Notes under the pieces: model-generated | Database searches by the model: none | Seen by the model: the letters and a program-made list of their open reading frames with translations, nothing else | What the model was told of the DNA's origin: nothing | Shown: positions 54,201 to 62,834 of the stretch, one piece after another | How the letters are laid out: each line of letters opens with the position of its first letter | Numbering within the stretch: position 1 is the stretch's first letter | Translations under genes and position numbers: made by a program | From: Albugo candida | Taxonomy: Eukaryota > Oomycota > Peronosporomycetes > Albuginales > Albuginaceae | Assembly: GCA_905220665.1 (NCBI GenBank) | Contig: CAJNAR010000156.1 | Span: 186,001-250,000 of the forward strand | DNA length: 64,000 bases | Direction of reading: 5' to 3'

Positions 54201-56390
54201 CTAGCAGCCAAGAGCCATCTGACGAATTGGTGTTGCCGGCTTTACATCTCCGAGCTGTGCCACTATTCCGAATTCTCCAGTAATAAATATCTGACCATTT
54301 CCAAGAACCAAGTCGTTGATTCGCTGACTGCTCGAAATTACACCGATAATTGTACCGTTCGAAGCAAAGATATGAACGGCTTTGTACGCTACGACGTACA
54401 CGTTTCCTGACGAGTCAACCTTTATTCCTTCTGCATATCCTTCATCAGTATCGAGTTCTGAGTGTGCGGAAAAGTTGAAAAAAATTCTAGATCTCCCCAC
54501 GCTTCCATCAGAGTTGATATTGAACGCTTTAACGTAGGAGTTACCACGACGAGAGTTCGTGATGTATAGAATATCTTCCTTTGGAGAAAAAGCGATTTTA
54601 TTTGGGCGATCCATAGAGCAATCGGCAAGTGCCACACTCGCATTGCTGACATTTTGAAGCCAATACACTCCATTGAAAGGAATCTCTCGGAGTGGATTTC
54701 TATCGAGTGAGTCGCTGTCAAGATCTGAAAATGATTCTGCAAAGCCAAAGGGACTATCGGTGAAATATAATACACCTGTTGATGTGTATTCGGCGTTTGA
54801 TGGGCTGTTAAATTTTCGTCCACGAAAATGAGTAATAGCATCAACAATACGACCTTGACATAGATTCCCAACCATTTTAAAGCTCATAGTCCCAATTGTT
54901 CGACCCCCCGTTCTAGCCACAACAACGCGATTTGTGATTGGATTAATAGACAGCCCACCACAGCCCTTGTGATATACATATTCACATCCTTGTGGATGAT
55001 TTTGACGAGAGCAACCAGATTGGTACGCTGATACTGTAACAGTGACACTTGCATCGGTGCAAATATCACTGTCCTTGTCGACTGTCGAGTTCATGTAATC
55101 AATCGGTGGTTGCATATTTACGCGCAAATCGCTGTGATACGATTCTCTATCCCATTTCCAAACCGCATTGCCAGTAACATCGCAAAAAAACATGCTAAAG
55201 TCGGAAATCCCTGATAGCAGACGACGCCCTTGGGGTTCTTCTAGTCCAGTCACCACAACCGGACCCTGTAACAGCAATCTATTTCCTCCCGAAGAAAATA
55301 CGGCTTGATTTCCTTGTGTTGATTGAACCACAGTTTGTATGTTTTTCGTGTTGTCTCGTAAAGATGCTACCTTGCCGGCCAACTCAGGTGTATAAATTTT
55401 GGTTGAAAACGATAGCTTACTTGTTATATTTACAGTTGAGCCAGTTTTCTTCACCTGTAAAATGCCCGATGCCACCCCGTTAGCTGACAGCGCAGTAGTA
55501 GTAGCGTCCAATGTTCCAGGTTCATAAGAATTTTCCCTGTCTTGCGGAAAACTGAGGTTATCCGCTAAGGCTTTTGTTCCTGTTCGATCGAGTGCGGTAT
55601 TGACCAATGGTACCGTGGTTTTCATTCCTGCATCTTTTCTTGCCGCAGACTTCTTTCTTGTCTTTCCTAAATTTTCTTGTACCACAGATGTCGATCCTGT
55701 AGACTTTGAGCCTAATGACGCACTAATTTCCTCCTTGTCGATAGAACCACCACTCGATTGACCCTGCAACTTCTTTGGATTGCTCATATTGTTCCCGTTT
55801 CTCTTTGTATAGTTCGTCTTGGCACTGCCTTTTTCAGCTACATACTCGCTTTTTCTTTTATTCATATGGCTCTTCTTATAGTCGTTTGCAGAGGTTGTAT
55901 TGGAAATCCCCATGCTTATCAGATCTCCGTCTTTAGCGGATTTCAACTCAGTGGTATCGGCATCCACTCTCGGATTCGAGTCGGACACACTATTTGGATT
56001 TACATTACCAATAGCTTCATTTTTTAGCAGATTATTTGCTCTTTGTAATAATTTTGGGAATTCGTATCGATAAAAGTGATCAAAATCCTTTTCCATATCC
56101 TTTAAGGCCTCCGGTTTGTGTATTTCTCGATAAAGCGGATATACCGCTCTTGCTTGTTCCTCCAGATCGGTTCTTTTTACCTCATTATCGTACACCAATC
56201 TTCTAAATGCATGGACTGGCGGACGGGTAAGGTGAACATTTTCCGGGTCCGAGTTGCGATGATGCTCATAGTGATCGTCGACTATCTTGGGTGAATGCGA
56301 TTCGTCTCTGTGTATGTGATTCACTGTATCATTGCAGCAGACATAAAGGAAAAATATTGTGCACCAAAAGCAAGACACTTTGCAATTCAT
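54201..56390 (-). CDS. Secreted six-bladed beta-propeller protein (SMP-30/gluconolactonase or NHL-like)
   Basis: 729 codons, one exon, ATG at 56390. A signal peptide covers about residues 1-24 (MNCKVSCFWCTIFFLYVCC). Residues 25-390 are a low-complexity, Ser/Lys/Asn-rich region with no known fold, beginning with a charged helical part (DLEEQARAVYPLYREIHKPE). The propeller occupies roughly 390-729: FFCDVTGNAVWKWDRES, CGGLSINPITNRVVVARTGG, FNSPSNAEYTSTGVLYFTDS (SGL-like metal/active-site loop), NKIAFSPKEDILYITNSRRG and VDSSGNVYVVAYKAVHIFAS. The family contains lactonases and scaffold proteins, so activity is unknown. It is divergent from the HAD gene (243 bp between start codons). A second copy starts at 490. 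Confidence 0.75.
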   Translation of the reverse strand: MNCKVSCFWCTIFFLYVCCNDTVNHIHRDESHSPKIVDDHYEHHRNSDPENVHLTRPPVHAFRRLVYDNEVKRTDLEEQARAVYPLYREIHKPEALKDMEKDFDHFYRYEFPKLLQRANNLLKNEAIGNVNPNSVSDSNPRVDADTTELKSAKDGDLISMGISNTTSANDYKKSHMNKRKSEYVAEKGSAKTNYTKRNGNNMSNPKKLQGQSSGGSIDKEEISASLGSKSTGSTSVVQENLGKTRKKSAARKDAGMKTTVPLVNTALDRTGTKALADNLSFPQDRENSYEPGTLDATTTALSANGVASGILQVKKTGSTVNITSKLSFSTKIYTPELAGKVASLRDNTKNIQTVVQSTQGNQAVFSSGGNRLLLQGPVVVTGLEEPQGRRLLSGISDFSMFFCDVTGNAVWKWDRESYHSDLRVNMQPPIDYMNSTVDKDSDICTDASVTVTVSAYQSGCSRQNHPQGCEYVYHKGCGGLSINPITNRVVVARTGGRTIGTMSFKMVGNLCQGRIVDAITHFRGRKFNSPSNAEYTSTGVLYFTDSPFGFAESFSDLDSDSLDRNPLREIPFNGVYWLQNVSNASVALADCSMDRPNKIAFSPKEDILYITNSRRGNSYVKAFNINSDGSVGRSRIFFNFSAHSELDTDEGYAEGIKVDSSGNVYVVAYKAVHIFASNGTIIGVISSSQRINDLVLGNGQIFITGEFGIVAQLGDVKPATPIRQMALGC

Positions 56391-56633
56391 TTTGCTGAAT
56401 ACCCCAATACCGCTCGAAATTTTTATTGTGGTTCTATTTCACTTTTCTTAAGTGGAATCTAAATTTTCAGCCGTGACCATCGTAACGGCCGAGCTAATTA
56501 ATGTCAGCGTTTCACAAAGCTGACACAGCATTGCCGATACTTGAATCTTGATCGTATCGGTTACAAATCTTTTGAACGAATAGCGACGATCGTTTACCGT
56601 ATCCGATCGAAAAAAGTCACTATCTGCTGAGTA

Positions 56634-58035
56634 ATGCTGTCAAATTTGAAGGCACGCACAAATTGCGTGAAAGCTCGTGCATCATGCATGCATCTACAAC
56701 CGATTTTTTCGAAAAGTGATTTTGGAGTTGTGCTGGATATTGATGGCGTCTTGATTCGGCAAGCATTGCACCACCGGATGTTCATAATATTAACCTTTTT
56801 TTCAGAGAACAGAGGAGGGACAGCACTTCCAAAAGCACGTCAAGTTCTTCTCGATTTGAAGGAAAATAGTATTCCGCATATATTTATGACGAACGGAGGC
56901 GGTTAGTGCTTCGAATCAGCTTATCGATGCAGTGTAACATGCGCGATGTCGGCTTGTAGGATGTTTAGAAGAAGCAAAAGCCAGAGAGTTAACGGAGATA
57001 CTAGACGTTCCAATAAATCCAAATCAAGTGATTCTATCTCATACACCTATGCGTCAATTGGCCGATAAGTACAAAGGTAACTAATTCTTTGTCTCGCAAT
57101 TTATTTGTCTTTGGACTTTTAGAGCGGATATCAATATTGTAGACTCTCGTGTTCTCGTCCTTGGGTCCAACGATGTGCATAAAGTGGTAGTCCATTTCGA
57201 TCACATGTATCTATTCGCTTCATGTTTAAAAAATGAGTTAGGCTACACATTACGGCTTTGAAAAAACCACAAGTGTCGAAGAGGTTGTGCAACAAAATCC
57301 AACACAATACCCGTTCCGAAAGTATGACCACAGGTGCGGCCATTTCTCTGTGAGAGGTTATCTTTAATGGTGACCTTGTGTAGAGAGCCTCCTGATGCCA
57401 ATGAACCAATAGCTGCAGCAATGATCATGCATGATCCAACCGATTGGGCTTTAGAATTGCAAGTCCTGGTAGATGTATTGATCGGAGGGAATCCACCTGG
57501 AGTCGGATGTCCATATGACTCGCAGACGCCATTGTATGTCAGCAACCGTGATTTTACGTTTGCTGGTGCATATCCCGCTCCTCGCTTCGCCCAAGGTCTC
57601 TTCAGTAATGTCGCATACACCGTACTGATGTTCACTTTTTAGGCTCTTTTACGGACTGCCTGAAACTTCTGTACGAAAAAATGACAAGGAAAAGGCTTCA
57701 ACTTACGAGCTTTGGCAAGCCTTTTCCAATACAGTACAGGTGAGCATGCGGACAGTACCTCTTGGCGGATGTTTAATGAGTCTTGGGCTAGATACGCCGA
57801 AATGCTTTTAAACCAATTCTCGCGACAACCGCTGGCAAAGATATATGGAATAGGTGACAATCCAGATTCCGATATCCAAGGAGCCAATCTTGCACAGAAA
57901 TGGAGCTCCATTTTATTAAGAACTGGAGTTTACGATGGGAAGACTTGTCTGGAACATAAACCTGACTATCTATGCGACACTATTGAGCACGCAATGAGAT
58001 GGATCTATGACCAACACCGATTTCCTTATAATTAA
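56634..58035 (+). CDS. HAD-like hydrolase (HDHD5/CECR5-type), 8 exons
   Basis: Exons 56634-56758, 56813-56901, 56960-57076, 57125-57186, 57242-57333, 57384-57604, 57643-57739, 57792-58035 sum to 1047 nt (348 residues), with all phases consistent. Introns are 38-58 nt. The first is GC-AG (GCAAGC...AACAG), which restores DIDGVLIRGGTALPKARQVL; the others are GT-AG. Motifs: DIDGVL (nucleophile Asp), FMTNGGG (motif II Thr/Asn), IAAAMIMHDPTDW, and YGIGDNPDSDIQGAN (motif IV acids). The start MLSNLKARTNCVKAR is basic and suggests mitochondrial import. Predicted phosphatase of unknown substrate. Its stop is 7 bp from the stop of the convergent PX gene. Confidence 0.9.
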
Positions 58036-58042
58036 ATAGTCA

Positions 58043-59080
58043 TTATACAGCTTGGTTGTCTCGATTTGACGCTATTGTATACTCCATCGTACCTTCCTCT
58101 TCGTGTTCGCTATCTGTGTCACTAGTATAAAAGAATGAGTGTCTCTCATCGATAGGCTCCAGCGTACTTCGTCTTCGTGCACATTTCAGCTCACAAAGCA
58201 TAGATGGAACGTTGAACTTTACCGGACCATCACCCTCTCCTGAAATGCAGTCATATCGCATCGCTCGAGTCGTGAGAAATCGAAAAAGAATGGGTTTAAG
58301 TGCTGAGATTACTTTGCTACAGAGCCCATAGGGCTGAGGCATGCAAGTCAACTGTAAGACGTTCATGATAGCAAAATCGTCACAAGATGATACTCGAAGC
58401 TGATCCCAGTATATCTTACGGCCGGTCATCACAGCAAGCCAAGTAAGCAAATAGTTGCGAAAATATTGGGATCGCTTTTTAATTATACGATGATTTTTCG
58501 AGTGAAACCAGTTCTTTCGTGGGAATCGTTGCTGCAATGGAAAGAGAATGGATTGTAATGCGCTCAAACACCTCACACAGTGATGCTGCAAGTTGAGTTC
58601 CGAGCGACTATTCTTTTCATTTGGCAGTCCAAATAGTGCCCAGATCGTTTGATTCAGCCTGTGAAAGTCCGAGTATCGACGCCGAATGTGCCACGTCTTA
58701 GCAGTTTGAATGTCGTCGAAAATAAGCAAGTATTCGGTCGGATTACCATTCACCAACCCGTGCATTGGCTTTACACGATAAGAATCTTGCGATGGAGAAA
58801 ACGAAGAAATCATCAGAGTATTCATATGCTTAAGCTTGACACAGCTTTCGCTTCTGTGTCGATTCAAGCCTCTTGCTTCTCCATCGTGTTTGTCGATCAT
58901 CATTCCAGCTCGTTCTTTGCTAGATTTGATATCGTCCAGCGACATTCTCCGTCGATTGTTGGAGGAAGCCTCCCGTGCTTCAATCCCTCGAGGATCAAAG
59001 GCTGTACTCCTTGTCATATTGTGATTGAAACACGAGCGTTGATCGCTTTTGCACTCTCCAGTATCTCGCGACCCCGACAT
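58043..59080 (-). CDS. PX-domain protein
   Basis: 345 codons, single exon, ATG at 59080. Residues 1-90 are basic, Ser/Arg-rich and probably disordered. The PX (phox homology) domain covers about 90-220: EYLLIFDDIQTAKTWHIRRR, then YSDFHRLNQTIWALFGLP with the RRYSDF phosphoinositide-binding signature, then LLTWLAVMTG. The C-terminal part contains SDTDSEHEEEGTMEY, an acidic tail. PX proteins bind phosphatidylinositol 3-phosphate on endosomal membranes; the binding is expected but not shown. No other domain is seen. The 5' end is duplicated at 5495-5758. Confidence 0.8.
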   Translation of the reverse strand: MSGSRDTGECKSDQRSCFNHNMTRSTAFDPRGIEAREASSNNRRRMSLDDIKSSKERAGMMIDKHDGEARGLNRHRSESCVKLKHMNTLMISSFSPSQDSYRVKPMHGLVNGNPTEYLLIFDDIQTAKTWHIRRRYSDFHRLNQTIWALFGLPNEKNSRSELNLQHHCVRCLSALQSILFPLQQRFPRKNWFHSKNHRIIKKRSQYFRNYLLTWLAVMTGRKIYWDQLRVSSCDDFAIMNVLQLTCMPQPYGLCSKVISALKPILFRFLTTRAMRYDCISGEGDGPVKFNVPSMLCELKCARRRSTLEPIDERHSFFYTSDTDSEHEEEGTMEYTIASNRDNQAV

Positions 59081-59324
59081 TCCTCAATTGTAAGGTTTGA
59101 GTGCAGGCAGCAACGCTGAGAATCTCAGTATGGATGCTCACGCAGTCTGAATGCACATGGGACATTCGATAAACCTTTCTGAACTATCGTAACGACTTGA
59201 CTCTTGTCTCAACAAACTATTTAATTAAATTCACCGTTACAAGCAGAGCCAATTGTTTTTCATTATGAGTTGTTATGCTCGAACGGATAGCCAGCAAGTC
59301 GACATCTGGTCATATGGTGGATTA

Positions 59325-60995
59325 TCAACATCCGTTCCCACCTGCAATGATAAGACACGAAGTCGATGGGAAGATGCTCAAGATGTTTGCTACAATCGCC
59401 CACAATAATGCAATTATCAGGTACAAGAGTGTCAGTATGCCGCATAGTCGGCTAGAGCCCCCAAATCGCTTGAGGTGCTGAGTCTCTTCTTTCTGCTTTG
59501 GTAAAAATCTCAGAAAGACCAACGACAAAGCACTCATCGTGTACATTAGCAAATACGCTTTCGTTACGTCCATTCGAACTGCACGCGTATCTGTTTTGAT
59601 GCGTTCATTTGACAAATTCCATTGTTTGTCAATTAGTTTCGTCAGTGAAGCACCGAACGGCGCTGATAAATTATTCACAGTGGTCATCAATCCATAAATT
59701 GCTGCTTCATTTGGTGGTTCTGCTAGCTCCACACTGACAAAAGCAGATACGATAAAACTGATGCCTTGAGGCAAACTGAGAACAATAGGAACTCCGAGCC
59801 AAAACCACTGATTTCTCACGACGTTCCATATCGTCAAAAAAGTTGGAATCATATCAAGTCCAATAGACGACAGCACTGAAATGATGATGATATATCGCCA
59901 ATTCCATTGGAGCCCGTATTTTGAAGTCATTGAGATGGCAAGTGCGAAAACTAAACTTCCCAAGACTTCAAAAACCTTTTCATTGATCGGCTCCACTTTT
60001 GCGTAAATTGACTGGATTGGAGCGGAAGCCGTGCACGTGATGCTTGAAAACAATCCAGAGAAAAATTGATGACAAATCACTTGATATACGACTCGTCTTT
60101 GTATCATCTTCCATAGACTCATTATGTACACCCGGAAAGGTGGAGCCACGTGCTTCTCTTCCTGGATCAGAAACCACGTCAATGGGAGTACTGGGCACAA
60201 CAAGATTGTAACAATTTGCATGAGTTTCGAAAACCCAATGGAAAAGTCGAATGTGCCGCCATAGTCCTCGCTGTTGAGCCCAAACCCAACCAAAGCCATG
60301 CCGATAATTCCAAAAATCGTCCGAATGATGTATACAAGTGCTTGACTTTTCCCACGGCGTGCCTCAGGCTCTCTCTGTGCAATTTTTACCATGAGACCAT
60401 CCGCACATACGTCTGACAGGAGATAACCAAATGCACACATCATCATCAATAATACGTACTTGGTGCCTTGAGCGGAAGCATCTCGATTAAAAGTACTGAC
60501 AATTTTCGGTGTATAGTACTCCGGTCGAACTCTTCTATACTCAGTCACACTATAGTATGGCTCTTGATTTGGAATTGAGCTGATAATGATCAGTCCCAGT
60601 AGGCAAACGATCCATCCGATCAAAATATAAGGACGATGACGATAACCCAACAGTGGGAAGCAATCCGATAGCATTCCGTAAAACACTTTGAAAGCCCACG
60701 GTAGCTGTATCAATACTCTAGCGGTCAGAATGGTCGAACCTTCAGCATTTAAATAATTTTGTAAGAATGGATAAATGGTTGCTGGTAAGACGCTATCAAT
60801 GAATCCAATAGCAGCGTATTGTATGAGGAGTCCAAACGATTTTTGATCGAGTATATTACCATCATAGATATGGTACGAGGCTTCTTGCTCTGCCTCACAT
60901 TGTGGCGTGTCGATTCGATCAGATTTACCAACTGCACTGGAAATGCTTGGGGCTGGGCTTTTTGATGTGTTCAAGGACAGATGACTATGCACCAT
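59325..60995 (-). CDS. BT1-family transporter (folate-biopterin transporter-like, MFS)
   Basis: 556 codons. I choose the ATG at 60995 (MVHSHLSLN); the frame is open slightly upstream but without ATG. There are about 12 membrane segments. Family-typical stretches: YAAIGFIDSVLPATIYPFLQ, LPWAFKVFYGMLSDCFPLLG, YRHRPYILIGW, YLLSDVCADGLMVKIAQREP and SLPQGISFIVSAFVSVELAE. BT1 proteins move folates, pterins or related solutes across membranes; oomycetes have large BT1 families and the substrate here is unknown. Single exon. Same strand as PX, 244 bp downstream of the PX start. A broken duplicate lies at 5999-7683. Confidence 0.88.
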   Translation of the reverse strand: MVHSHLSLNTSKSPAPSISSAVGKSDRIDTPQCEAEQEASYHIYDGNILDQKSFGLLIQYAAIGFIDSVLPATIYPFLQNYLNAEGSTILTARVLIQLPWAFKVFYGMLSDCFPLLGYRHRPYILIGWIVCLLGLIIISSIPNQEPYYSVTEYRRVRPEYYTPKIVSTFNRDASAQGTKYVLLMMMCAFGYLLSDVCADGLMVKIAQREPEARRGKSQALVYIIRTIFGIIGMALVGFGLNSEDYGGTFDFSIGFSKLMQIVTILLCPVLPLTWFLIQEEKHVAPPFRVYIMSLWKMIQRRVVYQVICHQFFSGLFSSITCTASAPIQSIYAKVEPINEKVFEVLGSLVFALAISMTSKYGLQWNWRYIIIISVLSSIGLDMIPTFLTIWNVVRNQWFWLGVPIVLSLPQGISFIVSAFVSVELAEPPNEAAIYGLMTTVNNLSAPFGASLTKLIDKQWNLSNERIKTDTRAVRMDVTKAYLLMYTMSALSLVFLRFLPKQKEETQHLKRFGGSSRLCGILTLLYLIIALLWAIVANILSIFPSTSCLIIAGGNGC

Positions 60996-61387
60996 TAAGC
61001 TATTGAGCAAATATAATTCTTTTGCAGAGACGCTTTTGATTTCACTGAAGATTGAAATTCAAACCGGAGGGATAACGTACACCTCCATCGTATTCCCATC
61101 AATCTTGAAGACGTATTTCCTAGAAATCATTGACATGATCATCAAAGTAGGACGAAACTCTAGCAAATCATACTCTTGTCAAAGTACATACGTGAGTAGG
61201 GTTGAAGAAAGCAAATTATCGGATTGGACGCTCCTGCACACTAAATGCCTTCCACCTAAACACGTATACACATCATTATTTACGGTTTATCATATGTTGG
61301 AAGAAATGTGCTGACTGGATTTTACCAATTGAGGAGCTTGCATGTACTGCCACCTCTGTCTCTATTCCTTACACAAAAAGATAAATC

Positions 61388-62788
61388 ATGTCGAATGTGA
61401 TAATCGCCGCCGCCATCGCGATACTTGCAGCATTCTCGTCGACGTTTGGTGTGAACTTACAGAAACATTCACATAACATTGAAAAAGAACGCGCGCGATT
61501 TCGACCGTATCATCGACGTCCATTATGGTGGGTAGGAATGTTTTGTGTTGCATTCGCAGCGTTTGGAGACTTTATCGCGTTGGGTTTCGCTTCTCAAACC
61601 TTAGTGGTTTCTGTCGGAGGAGGCGGAACCATATTTGGGAACTGTATCATGTCGAAAATGTGGCTAAAACAGAGCTTATATCTAACCGATATGCTTGGGG
61701 TTGCTATGGTGAGCTTGGGCGTTCTCATGCTAGCGTGTACAAGCCAGGAGGAAGGACACTACAAAATGGAGCAAATATATCAAATGATGGAGGCGATGCC
61801 CTTCGTCATATATTGTTTCGTCACCACGGTCATCGTAATGACTTTACTTATGCGTGTGGGTCGATCGAAAGCCCCAGCGCTTCGAGCGGTGCAATCCGCA
61901 AAAGACAGTTTTACGCCTCTGAAAATCCAGTCCTTAGCTCATAGAGAGAAACCGGCTGAGCATCGAGAGCAGCCTGAAGGGTACATTCCCGAGACGGCGA
62001 CAGTAGAGGACATTGGTGTCCAGCCGCATACAGCTTACTCGTCACCATTTCCTTCCTCGATCTACGACACTCAGCTTCGTTTATCTCCGCGAAGTAGCTG
62101 CTTACTAGATGATGCTGAAGCTCAAAATATATTTCACGATGATTCTAAAGAAACAAGTAGAATGGAGGCTTGTGTGGAGAAACAAAGCATGATTATCGAT
62201 CCCAAACTACCCTTGTACTGGGCAGCACTTTCGGGGACACTAGGTGCTCAGTCTGTGCTCTTGGCCAAATCGGTAGCAGAGATGATTTTCTCGTCCATCA
62301 ATGGGGACAACCAATTTCATTATTTTGGGACGTATGGTCTAATTGGAGGGATGTTGGTCATGGTTCTCGCACAAACGCACACACTCAATCTAGCTACAAT
62401 GACTGGAGATACGATGTCTTCGTACCCGGTATATCAGGCCTTCTGGATAACAATGTCCAACATCAGTGGAGTCGTTTTTTTCCAGCAAGCTCATCGTTTT
62501 AGTAGACTTCAATTGGTGATGTTTCCATGCGCGATCTTGCTTGTTCTCGCAGGTATTTTTTTGATTTCCAAGCACGAGAGCTTTGGGAATCGAGTCAAGT
62601 ACTCCGTCGCGATGCCAATCAGCTTGGGTAGCCCCAGTCAGCAAAATCTCGTGGCACAATCCTTTATATTTCGTATCATGACACCACAAGGTTGTGTAGA
62701 CAAACCTATGGAGTGGCAGTCCGGATTTGCCGTTCATCATATCCAGCCATCCGATGTTGAAATTCCTGTTTGTCTTGGTCATCAATAG
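61388..62788 (+). CDS. NIPA-like magnesium transporter
   Basis: 466 codons, single exon, ATG at 61388 after ATAAATC. N-terminal signature MSNVIIAAAIAILAAFSSTF and GVNLQKHSH. Then PLWWVGMFCVAFAAFGDFIA, SQTLVVSVGGGGTIFGNCIM and LYLTDMLGVAMVSLGVLML give the first four to five membrane spans. A hydrophilic loop (about residues 163-270) has many charged and Ser residues. The second half starts LYWAALSGTLGAQSVLLAKS and includes FGTYGLIGGMLVMVLAQTHT and YPVYQAFWITMSNISGVVFF. NIPA/DMT proteins transport Mg2+ and related cations. Divergent from BT1 (about 390 bp apart). The stop is 46 bp from the ISWI gene stop. Confidence 0.85.
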   Translation: MSNVIIAAAIAILAAFSSTFGVNLQKHSHNIEKERARFRPYHRRPLWWVGMFCVAFAAFGDFIALGFASQTLVVSVGGGGTIFGNCIMSKMWLKQSLYLTDMLGVAMVSLGVLMLACTSQEEGHYKMEQIYQMMEAMPFVIYCFVTTVIVMTLLMRVGRSKAPALRAVQSAKDSFTPLKIQSLAHREKPAEHREQPEGYIPETATVEDIGVQPHTAYSSPFPSSIYDTQLRLSPRSSCLLDDAEAQNIFHDDSKETSRMEACVEKQSMIIDPKLPLYWAALSGTLGAQSVLLAKSVAEMIFSSINGDNQFHYFGTYGLIGGMLVMVLAQTHTLNLATMTGDTMSSYPVYQAFWITMSNISGVVFFQQAHRFSRLQLVMFPCAILLVLAGIFLISKHESFGNRVKYSVAMPISLGSPSQQNLVAQSFIFRIMTPQGCVDKPMEWQSGFAVHHIQPSDVEIPVCLGHQ

Positions 62789-62834
62789 CTTATTGTTCGT
62801 ATCAAATCCATCCAATACGATACAAGCAATTATT

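Larger units (their letters stand above)
55922..61050. repeat. Segmental duplication, copy 2 (intact)
   Basis: 55922-58008 and 58817-61050 match 1-2107 and 5495-7740. This copy keeps all genes open and also the 808 bp missing from copy 1. Confidence 0.9.

Noticed and set aside
54201..56390. RXLR-type effector motif in the secreted propeller (FRRLVYD near residue 62)
   Set aside because: The string is RRLV, not RxLR, and no dEER follows.
60150..60416. Plus-strand ORF inside the BT1 gene
   Set aside because: Antisense shadow of a long conserved coding frame.
61003..61314. 103-codon ORF between BT1 and NIPA genes
   Set aside because: No motif or conservation sign; it overlaps the probable divergent promoter region.
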